Assembly: GCA_041874755.1 (NCBI GenBank)
Contig: CP102611.1
Coordinates: 1,426,001 to 1,490,000 of the forward strand
Source of the DNA: Chitinibacter sp. SCUT-21
Lineage (GTDB): Bacteria; Pseudomonadota; Gammaproteobacteria; Burkholderiales; Chitinibacteraceae
Direction: 5' to 3'
DNA: 64,000 bases
The position numbers and the translations under genes were made by a program. Each line of letters begins with the position of its first letter. Within the stretch, counting starts at the first letter, position 1. Positions 17,618-26,371 of this stretch are shown piece after piece. A model generated the notes under the pieces. The model worked only from the letters and a program-made list of their open reading frames with translations, ran no database searches and had not been told where the DNA came from.

Positions 17618-18619
17618 ATGCTGCATACCCGCACTCACCTCGCCGTTGCTACTTTACTTGGCGCAATCGCCGCCCCTAGCTTTGCCGCCGAACCGGTGAT
17701 TGGCTTGATCACCAAAACCGAAACCAACCCCTTTTTCGTCAAAATGAAAGAAGGTGCCACCGCCGAGGCCAAAGCCAAAGGCGCCAAACTAATTTCTGCC
17801 GCCGGTAAAACCGATGGCGACAACGCAGGCCAAGTCACCGCGATTGAAAACATGATCGCCGCTGGCGCTAAGACGATTTTGATCACGCCGAGCGATTCGA
17901 AAGCCATCGTGCCATCGATCAAAAAAGCGCGCGAAAAAGGCGTTTTGGTGATTGCGCTTGATAGCCCCACCGATCCGGTTGACGCCACCGATGCGCTGTT
18001 TGCCACCGACAACTTCAAAGCCGGTGTGCTAATTGGTGAATACGCCAAAGCCAGCCTCGGCGGCAAACCGGCCAAAATCGCAACGCTGGATTTATTCCCC
18101 GGCCACCCCGTTGGCGCGCAGCGCCACAATGGCTTCTTGCAAGGCTTTGGCCTGAAATCGCTGGACGCAAAAAGCAATGAGCTAGCAAAACCGGCAGAAG
18201 TCGTCTGTATGGCCGACAGCTTTGGCGATCAAGCCAAAGGCCAAACGGCGATGGAAAACTGCCTGCAGAAAAATCCTGACATCAACTTGGTTTACACCAT
18301 TAACGAGCCCGCCGCCGCTGGCGCATTTAATGCGCTGAAAAAAGCCGGCAAGCAAAAAGGCGTCATGATTGTGTCGGTCGATGGCGGCTGCCAGGGTATT
18401 AAAGACGTCGCCGCGGGCAAAATCGCCGCAACCTCACAACAATACCCACTCAAAATGGCAGCAATGGGCGTCGCCGCCGGGGTTGAATACGCCAAAACCG
18501 GCAAAAAACCAACCGGCTACACCGATACTGGCGTCACGCTGATCGCCGCCAAAGCCGTCGCTGGCGTGAACAGCAAAGACACCAAAACGGGCATGGATTT
18601 GTGCTGGGGTAATAAATGA
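17618..18619 (+). CDS. frcB: Sugar (probably fructose) ABC transporter, periplasmic binding protein
   Basis: 333 residues with a cleavable signal peptide (LAVATLLGAIAAPSFA, then AEP). The mature part is a Peripla_BP_4 ribose/fructose-type binding protein: IGLITKTETNPFFVKMKEG, the IENMIAAGAKTILITPSDS strand-helix, ALDSPTDP and the late SVDGGCQGIKDVAAGKI ligand-loop region. AGGAGA precedes the ATG. Gene order binding protein-permease-ATPase with a ROK regulator and PfkB kinase matches FrcBCA-type fructose systems, so fructose is the best guess; ribose, mannose or another hexose is not excluded. Expression is probably controlled at the palindrome 58 bp upstream. Confidence 0.85.
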   Translation: MLHTRTHLAVATLLGAIAAPSFAAEPVIGLITKTETNPFFVKMKEGATAEAKAKGAKLISAAGKTDGDNAGQVTAIENMIAAGAKTILITPSDSKAIVPSIKKAREKGVLVIALDSPTDPVDATDALFATDNFKAGVLIGEYAKASLGGKPAKIATLDLFPGHPVGAQRHNGFLQGFGLKSLDAKSNELAKPAEVVCMADSFGDQAKGQTAMENCLQKNPDINLVYTINEPAAAGAFNALKKAGKQKGVMIVSVDGGCQGIKDVAAGKIAATSQQYPLKMAAMGVAAGVEYAKTGKKPTGYTDTGVTLIAAKAVAGVNSKDTKTGMDLCWGNK

Positions 18620-19677
18620 AACTGACTCAACAAGGTTCAGGTGCCGCAGAAGCGGCGGCACTTGAGCCAATTAACCCAGCCATCGGCGCTTCATCAAAAA
18701 TCACGAGGAGTCTGGCCATGCCCAACTGGAAAGACCATCTACCGTCTATCGGTACGCTCGGCCCATTTTTAGCTTTGCTGATGGCTTGCACGTTTTTCTC
18801 GTGGCAAAGCGAGCAATTTCTAACCGGCGCGAATTTCTCGCTGATTTTGCAGCAAGTGATGGTCGTCGGGCTAATCGCGATTGGCCAAACGCTGATTATC
18901 CTTACCGCGGGGATCGATCTTTCCTGCGGCATGGTGATGGCGCTCGGTGGCGTGGTGATGACCAAAGTCTCGCACGATTATGGCGTACCGCCGATTGTCG
19001 CGATTTTTGCTGGCTTTGCTGTAACCGCGCTCTTTGGCCTGATTAATGGCCTGCTGGTTACGCGCATCAAACTGCCGTCGTTTATTGTCACGCTCGGAAC
19101 GATGAATATCGCCTTTGCCATTACGCAGCTGTATTCACAATCGCAAACGATTACCGACCTGCCTGCGGGCATGACCTTCCTCGGCAACACCTTTAGCATC
19201 GGCCAAACCGAAGTCGCCTACGGCACGGTGTTGATGCTGGCGATGTATGCCATCAGTTGGCTGTGGCTGCGTGAAACCGCGCAAGGCCGCCATATTTACG
19301 CGGTGGGCAATAACCCCGAAGCAACACGCTTGACCGGTATTGCCACCCACCGCGTGTTGCTGATGGTGTATGTGCTGGCAGGCCTGTGTTACGGCGTCGC
19401 CGCCTTGCTCTCGGTGGCACGCACTGGCGTTGGTGATCCAAATGCGGGGCAAACCGAAAACTTGGACGCGATTACCGCGGTGGTACTCGGAGGCACCAGC
19501 TTATTCGGTGGTCGCGGGATTGTGATTGGCTCCTTAATCGGCGCATTGATTGTGGGGGTATTTCGCAATGGCCTAACACTGATGGGGGTTTCATCGGTAT
19601 ACCAGATATTAATCACCGGCATCTTGGTTATTTTGGCCGTTGCCACCGATCAGTTGTCTCGCAAAGGAGGCCGTTAA
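18616..19677 (+). CDS. frcC: Sugar ABC transporter permease (FrcC/RbsC type)
   Basis: 353 residues from an ATG that overlaps the frcB stop as ATGA; an internal ATG at 18718 with GAGGAG upstream would give a 319-residue protein nearer RbsC length. About eight to ten membrane helices, with the family signatures LTAGIDLSCGMVMALGGVVM and AVVLGGTSLFGGRGIVIGSL, and the coupling-helix region QGRHIYAVGNNPEATRLTGI. It forms the inner-membrane channel with FrcA. The N-terminal 34-residue tail is polar and Ala-rich and may or may not be translated. Confidence 0.88.
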   Translation: MKLTQQGSGAAEAAALEPINPAIGASSKITRSLAMPNWKDHLPSIGTLGPFLALLMACTFFSWQSEQFLTGANFSLILQQVMVVGLIAIGQTLIILTAGIDLSCGMVMALGGVVMTKVSHDYGVPPIVAIFAGFAVTALFGLINGLLVTRIKLPSFIVTLGTMNIAFAITQLYSQSQTITDLPAGMTFLGNTFSIGQTEVAYGTVLMLAMYAISWLWLRETAQGRHIYAVGNNPEATRLTGIATHRVLLMVYVLAGLCYGVAALLSVARTGVGDPNAGQTENLDAITAVVLGGTSLFGGRGIVIGSLIGALIVGVFRNGLTLMGVSSVYQILITGILVILAVATDQLSRKGGR

Positions 19678-19678
19678 G

Positions 19679-20509
19679 ATGAGCCTAGCTACCGAACTTG
19701 AACGCCCTCATGCAACGAGCAGCAACAACCGGCTGGTGCTGCAAGCCAAAGGGCTGGTGAAACGCTATGGGCAGGTGACTGCACTCGATGGCGCTGATTT
19801 TGAATTGCGCGCCGGCGAAATCATGGCGGTGATTGGCGACAATGGCGCGGGCAAATCTTCGTTAATCAAAGCGCTGTCGGGTGCAACAATCCCCGACAGC
19901 GGCGAGATTTTGCTCGATGGTCAGCGCGTAGAATTTAACAGCCCGATCGACGCACGCCGCGCTGGCATTGAAACGGTGTACCAAGACCTTGCCGTTGCAC
20001 CTGCAATGACGATTGCCGAGAACTTGTTTTTAGGCCGCGAAATACGGCGCGATAATCTATTGGGCCGCTGGTTTGGCGCGTTGGATAAAAAGCGCATGCT
20101 CAACGACAGCATCGCCTATATGCAAGAGCTAAAAATCGGTATTCGTTCGATGAGCCAAGCGGTTGAAACGCTATCGGGTGGCCAGCGCCAAGGCGTGGCT
20201 GTGGCGCGTGCCGCAGCGTTTGCCCGCCACGTGGTGATCATGGACGAACCCACCGCAGCGCTGGGCGTGAAGGAAGGCAATATGGTGCTTGAGCTGATCC
20301 GCAATGTGCGCGATCGCGGCCTGCCGGTGGTGCTGATCAGCCACAATATGCCGCATGTGTTTGAGATCGCCGATCGCATTCACGTCGCCCGCCTTGGTCG
20401 CCGCGCAGCAATTTTGAACCCGAAAGCCATCACGATGAGCGACGCTGTTGCCGTCATGACTGGCGCCATGAAGCCAGAAGACATTCCGGCCGAATGGCTC
20501 GCCCATTAA
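19679..20509 (+). CDS. frcA: Sugar ABC transporter ATP-binding protein, single-domain type
   Basis: 276 residues from ATG 19679, which has GGAGG eight bases upstream and nearly abuts the permease stop. Walker A GDNGAGKSS, signature LSGGQRQGVAV and Walker B VVIMDEPTAALG are all intact. A single ATPase domain (as in FrcA) rather than the tandem domains of RbsA/MglA supports the fructose-type assignment. It energises uptake as a homodimer on the FrcC permease. Confidence 0.9.
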   Translation: MSLATELERPHATSSNNRLVLQAKGLVKRYGQVTALDGADFELRAGEIMAVIGDNGAGKSSLIKALSGATIPDSGEILLDGQRVEFNSPIDARRAGIETVYQDLAVAPAMTIAENLFLGREIRRDNLLGRWFGALDKKRMLNDSIAYMQELKIGIRSMSQAVETLSGGQRQGVAVARAAAFARHVVIMDEPTAALGVKEGNMVLELIRNVRDRGLPVVLISHNMPHVFEIADRIHVARLGRRAAILNPKAITMSDAVAVMTGAMKPEDIPAEWLAH

Positions 20510-20523
20510 GCAAGGACATCGCC

Positions 20524-20979
20524 ATGCTAAAAGGAATTGATCCACTATTAACGCCTGATTTACTCAAAGTGCTGGCTGAAATGGGGCATGGCGATGAAAT
20601 CGTGATTGCCGACGCCAACTTCACCGCAGCCTCGTTGGCGGGTAGTAAACCCCTGCTGCATTTGGCAGGCGTTGGCGTAGCGCGCACCGTTGAGGCTGTA
20701 ATGAGCTTGCTGCCGCTCGATCAGGATGTCGCGCAACCGGTTGGCTATATGCAAGTAAGCCACCAACCCGATGGTTGGCGTAGCGCACTGCAACGTCATG
20801 TGATTCAGCAATTGAGCGATGCTGGGCATGCGCTGGAAACGCAATGCGAAGCGATCGAGCGATTTGCTTTCTACGAGCGGGTCAAGCAAGCTTACGCGAT
20901 TGTATTAACCACCGAATTGCAACCCTACGGCAATTTCATTCTAAAAAAAGGGGTGATCTGTGAACCGCTCGCCGGATAG
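20524..20979 (+). CDS. RbsD/FucU-family sugar mutarotase
   Basis: 151 residues from ATG 20524 (AAGGA upstream; a further ATG at 20494 lies inside frcA). The family fingerprint is clear: MLKGIDPLLTPDLLKVLAEM, GHGDEIVIADANF with the conserved His, and a C-terminal FILKKGVI. It is closer to FucU than RbsD by length and motif. Such enzymes interconvert anomers or ring forms of a sugar; here it would speed conversion of the imported sugar to the form used by the kinase. Its stop overlaps the regulator start by 20 bp. Confidence 0.85.
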   Translation: MLKGIDPLLTPDLLKVLAEMGHGDEIVIADANFTAASLAGSKPLLHLAGVGVARTVEAVMSLLPLDQDVAQPVGYMQVSHQPDGWRSALQRHVIQQLSDAGHALETQCEAIERFAFYERVKQAYAIVLTTELQPYGNFILKKGVICEPLAG

Positions 20980-22201
20980 TACGCTGGCCGAACCCAGCCC
21001 CAAAGCGGCCAAGCTTAAACCACGTGGCTCGTCGCAAGGCGGTATGCGCCAATATAACGAGCGCGTCGTGCTGCAAGCGATCCGCTTAAATGGCCGGCTG
21101 CCAGGCGCCGAAATCGCCCGCTTAACGCATTTAACCGCGCAATCGATCTCGCTGATTACCAAGCGTTTACTCGACGATGAATTGCTAATCAAAGAGCAGC
21201 CACAGCGCGGCAAAGTCGGCCAGCCTTCGGTGCCGCTGGCGCTGAACCCCGATGGCGCGTTTGCGATTGGCGTTAAAGTGGGTCGCCGCAGCTTGGATGT
21301 GTTGCTGGTCGATTTTACTGGCGTGGTGCGCGAGCGCTGGGATTTGCAATACGACTTTGCCGAGCCGGAAATCGTGCTGGCCCACATCAGCGACTGCCTC
21401 GACAAAATTAAAGCTGTACTCCCCGCCGCGTGGTGGGAACGTATTCAAGGCATCGGCGTCGCCGCGCCATTAAATATGGGCGGCTGGCAACAGCTATTGG
21501 GCCTCGATCAGCGCATCGTTGCGCGTTGGGCCAGCTTTGCACTGGAAGATGAAATCGGTGCACTGTCAGGCTTGCCTGTGCAATCGATCAAAGACACCTC
21601 GGCCGCTTGCGTCGCCGAATTAGTCGCCGGTCGCGGGCGCGATATTCGCAACTTTGTGTATATCTTTGTCGATACCTTTATCGGTGGTGGTCTGGTACTC
21701 GATAGCCATTTGCACATCGGCCAACACGGCAACGCCGGAGCCTTGGGCTCACTCCCCCTTGGCATGGGCAGTCGCGGCAATGGCGCGCAACTACTCAACG
21801 TCGCCTCGCTGTATCAGCTAGAAAATCGCTATGTCGCCGCAGGGCTGGATGGCAAGGCCACCAGCGACGAGCGCAGCGTAAACCAAACGTACTGGCCGCA
21901 CACGCAAGCGTGGTTAGCCGAAGCCGCGCCCGCGCTGGCCTTGGCGCTGCTCAACACCGCCTGCTTATTGGATTTGGAAGGCGTCATCCTCGATGGCTGC
22001 TTCTGCCGCGAGCTGCAAACTCGGCTGATTCAATCCACTCGCGTGGCGATGGGTGAATTTAATTGGGAAGGCGTTAGCCAACCGCAATTGATTGCAGGCG
22101 CCATCGGCTCTGACGCCCGCGCCCTCGGTGGAGCGCTCTTGCCGCTATACGCCAATTTCGCGCCCGATCGGGACTTATTTTTAAAACTCGACGCTGAATA
22201 A
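20960..22201 (+). CDS. ROK-family transcriptional regulator of the sugar operon
   Basis: 413 residues from GTG 20960 with AGGGGTGAT upstream. A MarR-like winged helix-turn-helix (NGRLPGAEIARLTHLTAQSI, about residues 44-63, then SLITKRLLDDELL) precedes a ROK sugar-binding fold. The usual ROK zinc motif (CxCGxxGC) is absent: the aligned stretch reads HIGQHGNAGALGSLPLGMG without cysteines, so it differs structurally from NagC/Mlc. It probably represses the operon at the palindrome 17541-17559 and is released by the imported sugar or its phosphate. The ligand is inferred from context only. Confidence 0.85.
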   Translation: MNRSPDSTLAEPSPKAAKLKPRGSSQGGMRQYNERVVLQAIRLNGRLPGAEIARLTHLTAQSISLITKRLLDDELLIKEQPQRGKVGQPSVPLALNPDGAFAIGVKVGRRSLDVLLVDFTGVVRERWDLQYDFAEPEIVLAHISDCLDKIKAVLPAAWWERIQGIGVAAPLNMGGWQQLLGLDQRIVARWASFALEDEIGALSGLPVQSIKDTSAACVAELVAGRGRDIRNFVYIFVDTFIGGGLVLDSHLHIGQHGNAGALGSLPLGMGSRGNGAQLLNVASLYQLENRYVAAGLDGKATSDERSVNQTYWPHTQAWLAEAAPALALALLNTACLLDLEGVILDGCFCRELQTRLIQSTRVAMGEFNWEGVSQPQLIAGAIGSDARALGGALLPLYANFAPDRDLFLKLDAE

Positions 22202-22209
22202 GGTGAACC

Positions 22210-23142
22210 ATGCAAGCGCCCACCCCTGCCCTGCCCGTTTTCGTTTCAGCCGGCGAAGCCCTTACTGACCTTATTCGCACTGATGCGCAACACTGGGTCA
22301 GCAAAGTCGGCGGCTCAACTTGGAACGTCGCCCGCGTCGTTGCCAAACTTGGGCTCGCCAGCGCGTTTGCCGGAGCCATCAGTCGCGACTGCTTTGGGCA
22401 AGACTTATGGCAAGCCAGCCAAGCGGCACAATTAGATTTACGCTTTTTGCAGCAGCTCAATTACTCGCCGCTACTGGCCATCGTGCCCGCCAGCCATCCG
22501 CCGCAATATTTCTTTGTGGGTGATAATGCCGCTGATCTGCACTTTACCCCATCCAAACTCCCCGCAGGCTGGCAAAGCGCCGTGCAGTGGGTGCACTTTG
22601 GCGGCATCAGCCTCGCGCGCCAACCGCTCGCCGGCCAATTGCTGCAACTGGCGCGTGAACTAAAACGCGATTATCCACACGTTAAAATCAGCTACGACCC
22701 CAATTTTCGCATCTTGATGGACGAACACTACGACGCCACGCTACGCGAAATGAGCGCGCTCGCCGACGTAATCAAAGTCTCTGATGAAGATTTAGCCGGC
22801 CTATTTCGCACCCCAGACATAGATGCCGCCTTTGCCACGCTACGCAGCTATAACCGCAGCGCCAGCTATCTGTACACCCGTGGCGAACACGGCGCGAGTT
22901 TGTATATCAACGATGAAATGATTGATGCTGTTGCAATCTCCGTTCCGGTCGCCGATACCGTCGGCGCAGGCGATGCAACCATCGGTGGCTTTGCATACAG
23001 CCAGCTCAAGCATCCTGAACGCAGCAATCGCGAGCATTTAAACTTCGCCATCGCCAGTGGCGCCGCAGCCTGCCTCGAACACGGCGCAACACCGCCAACG
23101 CTAGAGAAAATTAGCGCCCTATATATGAGTTCTTCGGCCTGA
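22210..23142 (+). CDS. PfkB-family carbohydrate kinase (probable fructokinase)
   Basis: 310 residues with the ribokinase/PfkB fold: N-terminal VFVSAGEALTDLI, GGSTWNVARVVAKLG and the C-terminal ATP/anion-hole motif DTVGAGDATIGGF, whose Asp is the catalytic base. It sits 8 bp after the ROK regulator and ends the operon. It would phosphorylate the imported sugar, matching FrcK in fructose operons. Its stop codon directly abuts the stop of the opposing gene with no intergenic base. Confidence 0.85.
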   Translation: MQAPTPALPVFVSAGEALTDLIRTDAQHWVSKVGGSTWNVARVVAKLGLASAFAGAISRDCFGQDLWQASQAAQLDLRFLQQLNYSPLLAIVPASHPPQYFFVGDNAADLHFTPSKLPAGWQSAVQWVHFGGISLARQPLAGQLLQLARELKRDYPHVKISYDPNFRILMDEHYDATLREMSALADVIKVSDEDLAGLFRTPDIDAAFATLRSYNRSASYLYTRGEHGASLYINDEMIDAVAISVPVADTVGAGDATIGGFAYSQLKHPERSNREHLNFAIASGAAACLEHGATPPTLEKISALYMSSSA

Positions 23143-24096
23143 TTATTTGCCAGGGCGGTTGGCATCCCACGCGTGAAACGTTGCCGCGTTGTCTTTGTTA
23201 ACCAAGGTGGTACTGAGCAGCACCAGCTCAGTATCGGCTTTTTCGCCTTGATGCAAGGCCACGCCCAAATCGATGCCTTTTCGCCCCATGCTCTCTGGCG
23301 ATTGGCTTGCCGACACAATAATTTGCGAACCCGCCAAAATCGCGTTGACCACGGCTTGCGAGCCATCAACCGAGCCAATTTTGGTTTTGCCATGCCCCGC
23401 TTTTTTTAGCGCTTCTAAGGTTCCCAAAGCCTGCCTATCATTAATCGCAAACACCGCGTCCACCGCGCCGTAGGAGCCCAAAGCAGCTTTCATCGCCGTA
23501 TGCCCGCCCCACACCGAACCTTCGCCATTTTCTTTATCAGAGACGAGCTCAATACCGGGGTATTGCGCCCACGCCGCTTTACAGCCGGCAACACGATCGA
23601 GCACCGATGAAACTTGCGGCCCGTTTTGGATTAGCACACGACCCTTGCCTTGAATACTACGCGCCAAGAAATCGCACACCAACTGCCCCGCTTGCAGATT
23701 ATTAGTCAGCACCGTCTGCATCGCGCCATCCGCGCGCACGTCAACGCCAACGACGATTACACCTTGCTGCCTAGCACGCGCCAGCACTTGCGCGAATTTA
23801 TGCTCATCAGATGCCGCGATCAGCAATAAATCGATTTTCATCTCCAGCAATTGATAAATCTGCTTGGTTTGTAAATCAACGGAATAGTCGGAAGAACGAA
23901 CGATTAACTTTGCCGCCGGGTTGATTTGCTTTACGCGCTCCTGCGCGCCACGCGTTAAGGCAACAAAGTATGGGTTTTCTACGCTAGAAACACTCACCCC
24001 AACGCGCGCAGGCCAATCCGCCGCCATAGCCTGCATAGGCCACGCACAAATAAGGCTGAATAAAAATAAGCGAAATAAACGCTGCGCGAGGAGCAT
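23143..24096 (-). CDS. Orphan ribose/fructose-type periplasmic sugar-binding protein
   Basis: 317 residues with a signal peptide (LFLFSLICAWPMQAMA, then AD). A Peripla_BP_4 fold: VGVSVSSVENPYFVALTRGA, IDLLLIAASDEHKF, VVGVDVRADGAMQTVLTNN and KIGSVDGSQAVVNAILAG. It has no permease or ATPase of its own and faces the fructose operon tail to tail, so it either supplies the FrcC/FrcA machinery with a second sugar or serves a sensor elsewhere. AGGAA precedes the ATG. Divergence from FrcB is substantial, so it is not a recent tandem duplicate. Confidence 0.85.
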   Translation of the reverse strand: MLLAQRLFRLFLFSLICAWPMQAMAADWPARVGVSVSSVENPYFVALTRGAQERVKQINPAAKLIVRSSDYSVDLQTKQIYQLLEMKIDLLLIAASDEHKFAQVLARARQQGVIVVGVDVRADGAMQTVLTNNLQAGQLVCDFLARSIQGKGRVLIQNGPQVSSVLDRVAGCKAAWAQYPGIELVSDKENGEGSVWGGHTAMKAALGSYGAVDAVFAINDRQALGTLEALKKAGHGKTKIGSVDGSQAVVNAILAGSQIIVSASQSPESMGRKGIDLGVALHQGEKADTELVLLSTTLVNKDNAATFHAWDANRPGK

Positions 24097-24206
24097 GACT
24101 GAATTCCTGCTAAGGGTGAGTTTCTACTCCACCTTACAGTTTTGCCGCCCAGCTTGCAGCGGGCAATCGACATTGAGCAGACAAAAGGCATCTGCTCGGA
24201 CGCCGT

Positions 24207-24225
24207 TTCGAGTCCCGTCATAGCC
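24207..24225 (+). repeat. Inverted copy of the tRNA-Met 3' end
   Basis: TTCGAGTCCCGTCATAGCC matches 19 of 19 bases of the T-loop/acceptor 3' part of the tRNA-Met gene encoded on the other strand at 24307-24325. The rest of a tRNA is not recognisable upstream. The two copies form a perfect 19-bp inverted repeat around the intervening terminator. A tRNA-end remnant of this kind is what past integration or recombination at a tRNA gene can leave. Confidence 0.75.
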
Positions 24226-24263
24226 CCAAAAGCTGGCAAAGCAAAAAAGCGCGCAAAAACGCA

Positions 24264-24295
24264 AAAACCCCGCTAATTTGCATTAGCGGGGTTTT
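24264..24295. terminator. Strong bidirectional terminator after tRNA-Met
   Basis: AAAACCCCGCTAAT-TTGC-ATTAGCGGGGTTTT: 14-bp perfect stem, 4-base loop, T-run on each strand. It ends tRNA-Met transcription on the minus strand, 8 bp after the CCA. Confidence 0.93.
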
Positions 24296-24302
24296 ACTTA
24301 AC

Positions 24303-24379
24303 TGGTGGCTATGACGGGACTCGAACCTGTGACCCCAGCATTATGAGTGCTGTGCTCTAACCAACTGAGCTACATAGCC
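24303..24379 (-). tRNA. tRNA-Met (anticodon CAT, elongator type)
   Basis: 77 nt with encoded CCA. Acceptor GGCTATG/CATAGCC, discriminator A; anticodon stem CAGCA/TGCTG encloses CTCATAA. A fully paired first acceptor base pair (G-C) and the AGCTCAGTTGGTTAGAGC D-arm indicate the elongator rather than the initiator form. An Ile2 tRNA (lysidine-modified CAT) is less likely given close resemblance to elongator metT. Confidence 0.95.
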
Positions 24380-24391
24380 AAGAGAGCCCGC

Positions 24392-24420
24392 ATATTAGTC
24401 TTGGTTCTGAGGGCTGTCAA
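24392..24420 (-). promoter_or_regulatory. Promoter of tRNA-Met
   Basis: On the minus strand TTGACA (24420-24415), 17-base spacer and TAATAT (24397-24392), 12 bases before the mature 5' end. Perfect -35 consensus. Confidence 0.85.
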
Positions 24421-24493
24421 CCCCCTTTGCGTTTTTTCTTTCAATTATGTGCGCCTCTTGTTACCATTAGCCCTTCTCACAGGAGCCCAACGT

Positions 24494-24850
24494 ATGCGCA
24501 AGTTGCTGTTTTTGTTGCTTCTTACCGTTTCAAGCCTTAGTTTTGCTGGCCGTATTTTGCCAGCAGGAAATTTAGCCGAACTTGAAGCCTATCAACCGCC
24601 GCAAATTAAATTAAGCGGCAAAGTGTATAACACGGCACCTGCGATTCAGTTTCGCGGCCTGAATAATACCTTGTTGATGCCGGGCCAAATCGCCCAGTTA
24701 CCGCGCGATGCGCAAGTGTGGTTCCAAACCGAACCCAATACTGGTTTTGTTTGGCGTGTCTGGCTGGTTGGCGGCGAAGAAGCCAAGCAACTGGCAATCC
24801 GTGAGAAAGAAGCAGCGGCGGCTTTAAAAGAAGCTCAGCAGCAGTATTAA
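24494..24850 (+). CDS. Unrecognised small exported protein
   Basis: 118 residues from ATG 24494 with AGGAG eight bases upstream. A signal peptide (MRKLLFLLLLTVSSLSFAG) is followed by GRILPAGNLAELEAYQPPQI, a compact domain with VWFQTEPNTGFVWRVWLVGG, and a charged Ala/Glu/Gln-rich C-terminal helix (EEAKQLAIREKEAAAALKEA). No cysteine or lipobox, so it should be a soluble periplasmic protein or attached by its helix. No family recognised. It precedes miaB by 142 bp, a gap that holds one GGCAATACC word. Confidence 0.7.
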   Translation: MRKLLFLLLLTVSSLSFAGRILPAGNLAELEAYQPPQIKLSGKVYNTAPAIQFRGLNNTLLMPGQIAQLPRDAQVWFQTEPNTGFVWRVWLVGGEEAKQLAIREKEAAAALKEAQQQY

Positions 24851-24992
24851 TCGCTAGCGCTTTGTATATAAGCGCTACACGGCAATACCCCATAGCTCGC
24901 CTTGGTGAGCACGATTGTGTAAGTCCTTTCGCCAGCGCAACACCGCGCAGCCAAGGCAGCCCATTTAGCATTTCATTGAAAGACGTAAATTT

Positions 24993-26327
24993 ATGAGCAA
25001 GAAAGTATTTATCAAGACCTTTGGCTGCCAAATGAACGAGTACGACTCGGACAAAATGGTCGATGTATTGCACGCATCGGAAGGCTTGAGCCGCACCGAC
25101 AATGTTGAAGAAGCCGATGTGATTTTGTTCAACACCTGTAGTGTGCGTGAAAAAGCACAGGAAAAAGTATTTTCTGACTTAGGCCGTATCAAGGAATTGA
25201 AAAACGCCAACCCGAATATCGTCATCGGCGTCGGCGGTTGTGTTGCTTCGCAAGAAGGCGACACGATTGTGAAACGTGCACCGTACGTCGATATTGTATT
25301 TGGCCCGCAAACCTTGCACCGCCTACCTGAATTAATTGCTGAAAAACGCAAAACCGGCGTGTCGCAAGTCGATATTTCTTTCCCAGAAATCGAAAAATTC
25401 GACCATATGCCACCGGCGCGCGTCGAAGGCGGCTCGGCGTTTGTGTCAATTATGGAAGGCTGCTCGAAATACTGTTCATTCTGCGTCGTGCCGTACACGC
25501 GCGGCGAAGAAGTTTCGCGTCCGTTTGACGACGTACTGGTTGAAGTGGCGAACTTGGCGCAGCAAGGCATCAAGGAAATCCATTTGCTCGGTCAAAACGT
25601 CAATGCGTATCGCGGTAAGATGGAAGATGGCGAAATTGCCGATTTTGCAACGCTGCTTGAATACGTGCACGAAATTCCGGGCATCGAGCGCATGCGTTTT
25701 ACGACCAGCCATCCAAAAGAAATGACGCAGCGCATTATCGATTGCTACAAAAACCTGCCAAAACTGGTGTCGCACTTGCACCTACCAGTGCAAGCCGGTT
25801 CAGACCGCGTGCTGGTGAATATGAAGCGCGGCTACACCACGCTGGAATACAAATCGCTGATCCGCAAATTACGCGAAGCGCGCCCTGATATTTGCATGTC
25901 GAGCGACTTTATCGTCGGCTTCCCCGGCGAAACCGAGGACGATTTCGAGCGCACAATGAAACTGATCGAAGACGTGCGCTTTGACGCCAGCTTCAGCTTT
26001 GTCTACAGCCGCCGCCCGGGCACGCCAGCCGCCGATTTGGGCGATGATGTGCCAGAAGAAGTGAAATTGGCGCGCCTGAAACGCTTGCAAGCGCGAATTG
26101 AAGAATTCGCCAGCGAGATCAATCAGGAAATGCTCGGCACTGTACAGCGTGTCATCGTCGAGAAAATCTCGAAAAAAGACAGCAACGAGCTGGCCGGCCG
26201 CACTGATAACAACCGCATCGTCAACTTCCCCGGCAACCCGCGCCTGATCAATCAAATGGTCAATGTGCGGATCACCAAAGTGTTCCCGCATACGCTAGGC
26301 GGTGAGCTGGTGATTCTGGAAGACTAA
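24993..26327 (+). CDS. miaB: tRNA-2-methylthio-N6-isopentenyladenosine(37) synthase
   Basis: 444 residues, the usual MiaB length. N-terminal MTTase domain with [15 protein letters not shown] and two further cluster Cys ([18 protein letters not shown]), radical-SAM motif Cys157, Cys161, Cys164 ([15 protein letters not shown]), and a C-terminal TRAM domain. It methylthiolates i6A37 in tRNAs reading UNN codons. It leads the conserved block miaB-phoH-ybeY-corC-lnt, which is typical of beta- and gammaproteobacteria. Confidence 0.97.
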   Translation: MSKKVFIKTFGCQMNEYDSDKMVDVLHASEGLSRTDNVEEADVILFNTCSVREKAQEKVFSDLGRIKELKNANPNIVIGVGGCVASQEGDTIVKRAPYVDIVFGPQTLHRLPELIAEKRKTGVSQVDISFPEIEKFDHMPPARVEGGSAFVSIMEGCSKYCSFCVVPYTRGEEVSRPFDDVLVEVANLAQQGIKEIHLLGQNVNAYRGKMEDGEIADFATLLEYVHEIPGIERMRFTTSHPKEMTQRIIDCYKNLPKLVSHLHLPVQAGSDRVLVNMKRGYTTLEYKSLIRKLREARPDICMSSDFIVGFPGETEDDFERTMKLIEDVRFDASFSFVYSRRPGTPAADLGDDVPEEVKLARLKRLQARIEEFASEINQEMLGTVQRVIVEKISKKDSNELAGRTDNNRIVNFPGNPRLINQMVNVRITKVFPHTLGGELVILED

Positions 26328-26333
26328 GATTAA

Positions 26334-26354
26334 ATGGCGGGTATATCCCGCCAT
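26334..26354. repeat. Hairpin between miaB and phoH
   Basis: ATGGCGGG-TATAT-CCCGCCAT, a perfect 8-bp stem, 6 bp after the miaB stop and 17 bp before the phoH start. No T-run follows, so it is more likely a processing or stability element than a terminator. Confidence 0.55.
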
Positions 26355-26371
26355 AATTTATGGAATAAGCC

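Noticed and set aside
24171..24230. A tmRNA 3' end on the plus strand, suggested by a GGACGC...TTCGAGTCCCG pattern
   Set aside because: The T-stem does not pair, the acceptor partner is missing, and the identical 19-nt match to the adjacent tRNA-Met explains it better.
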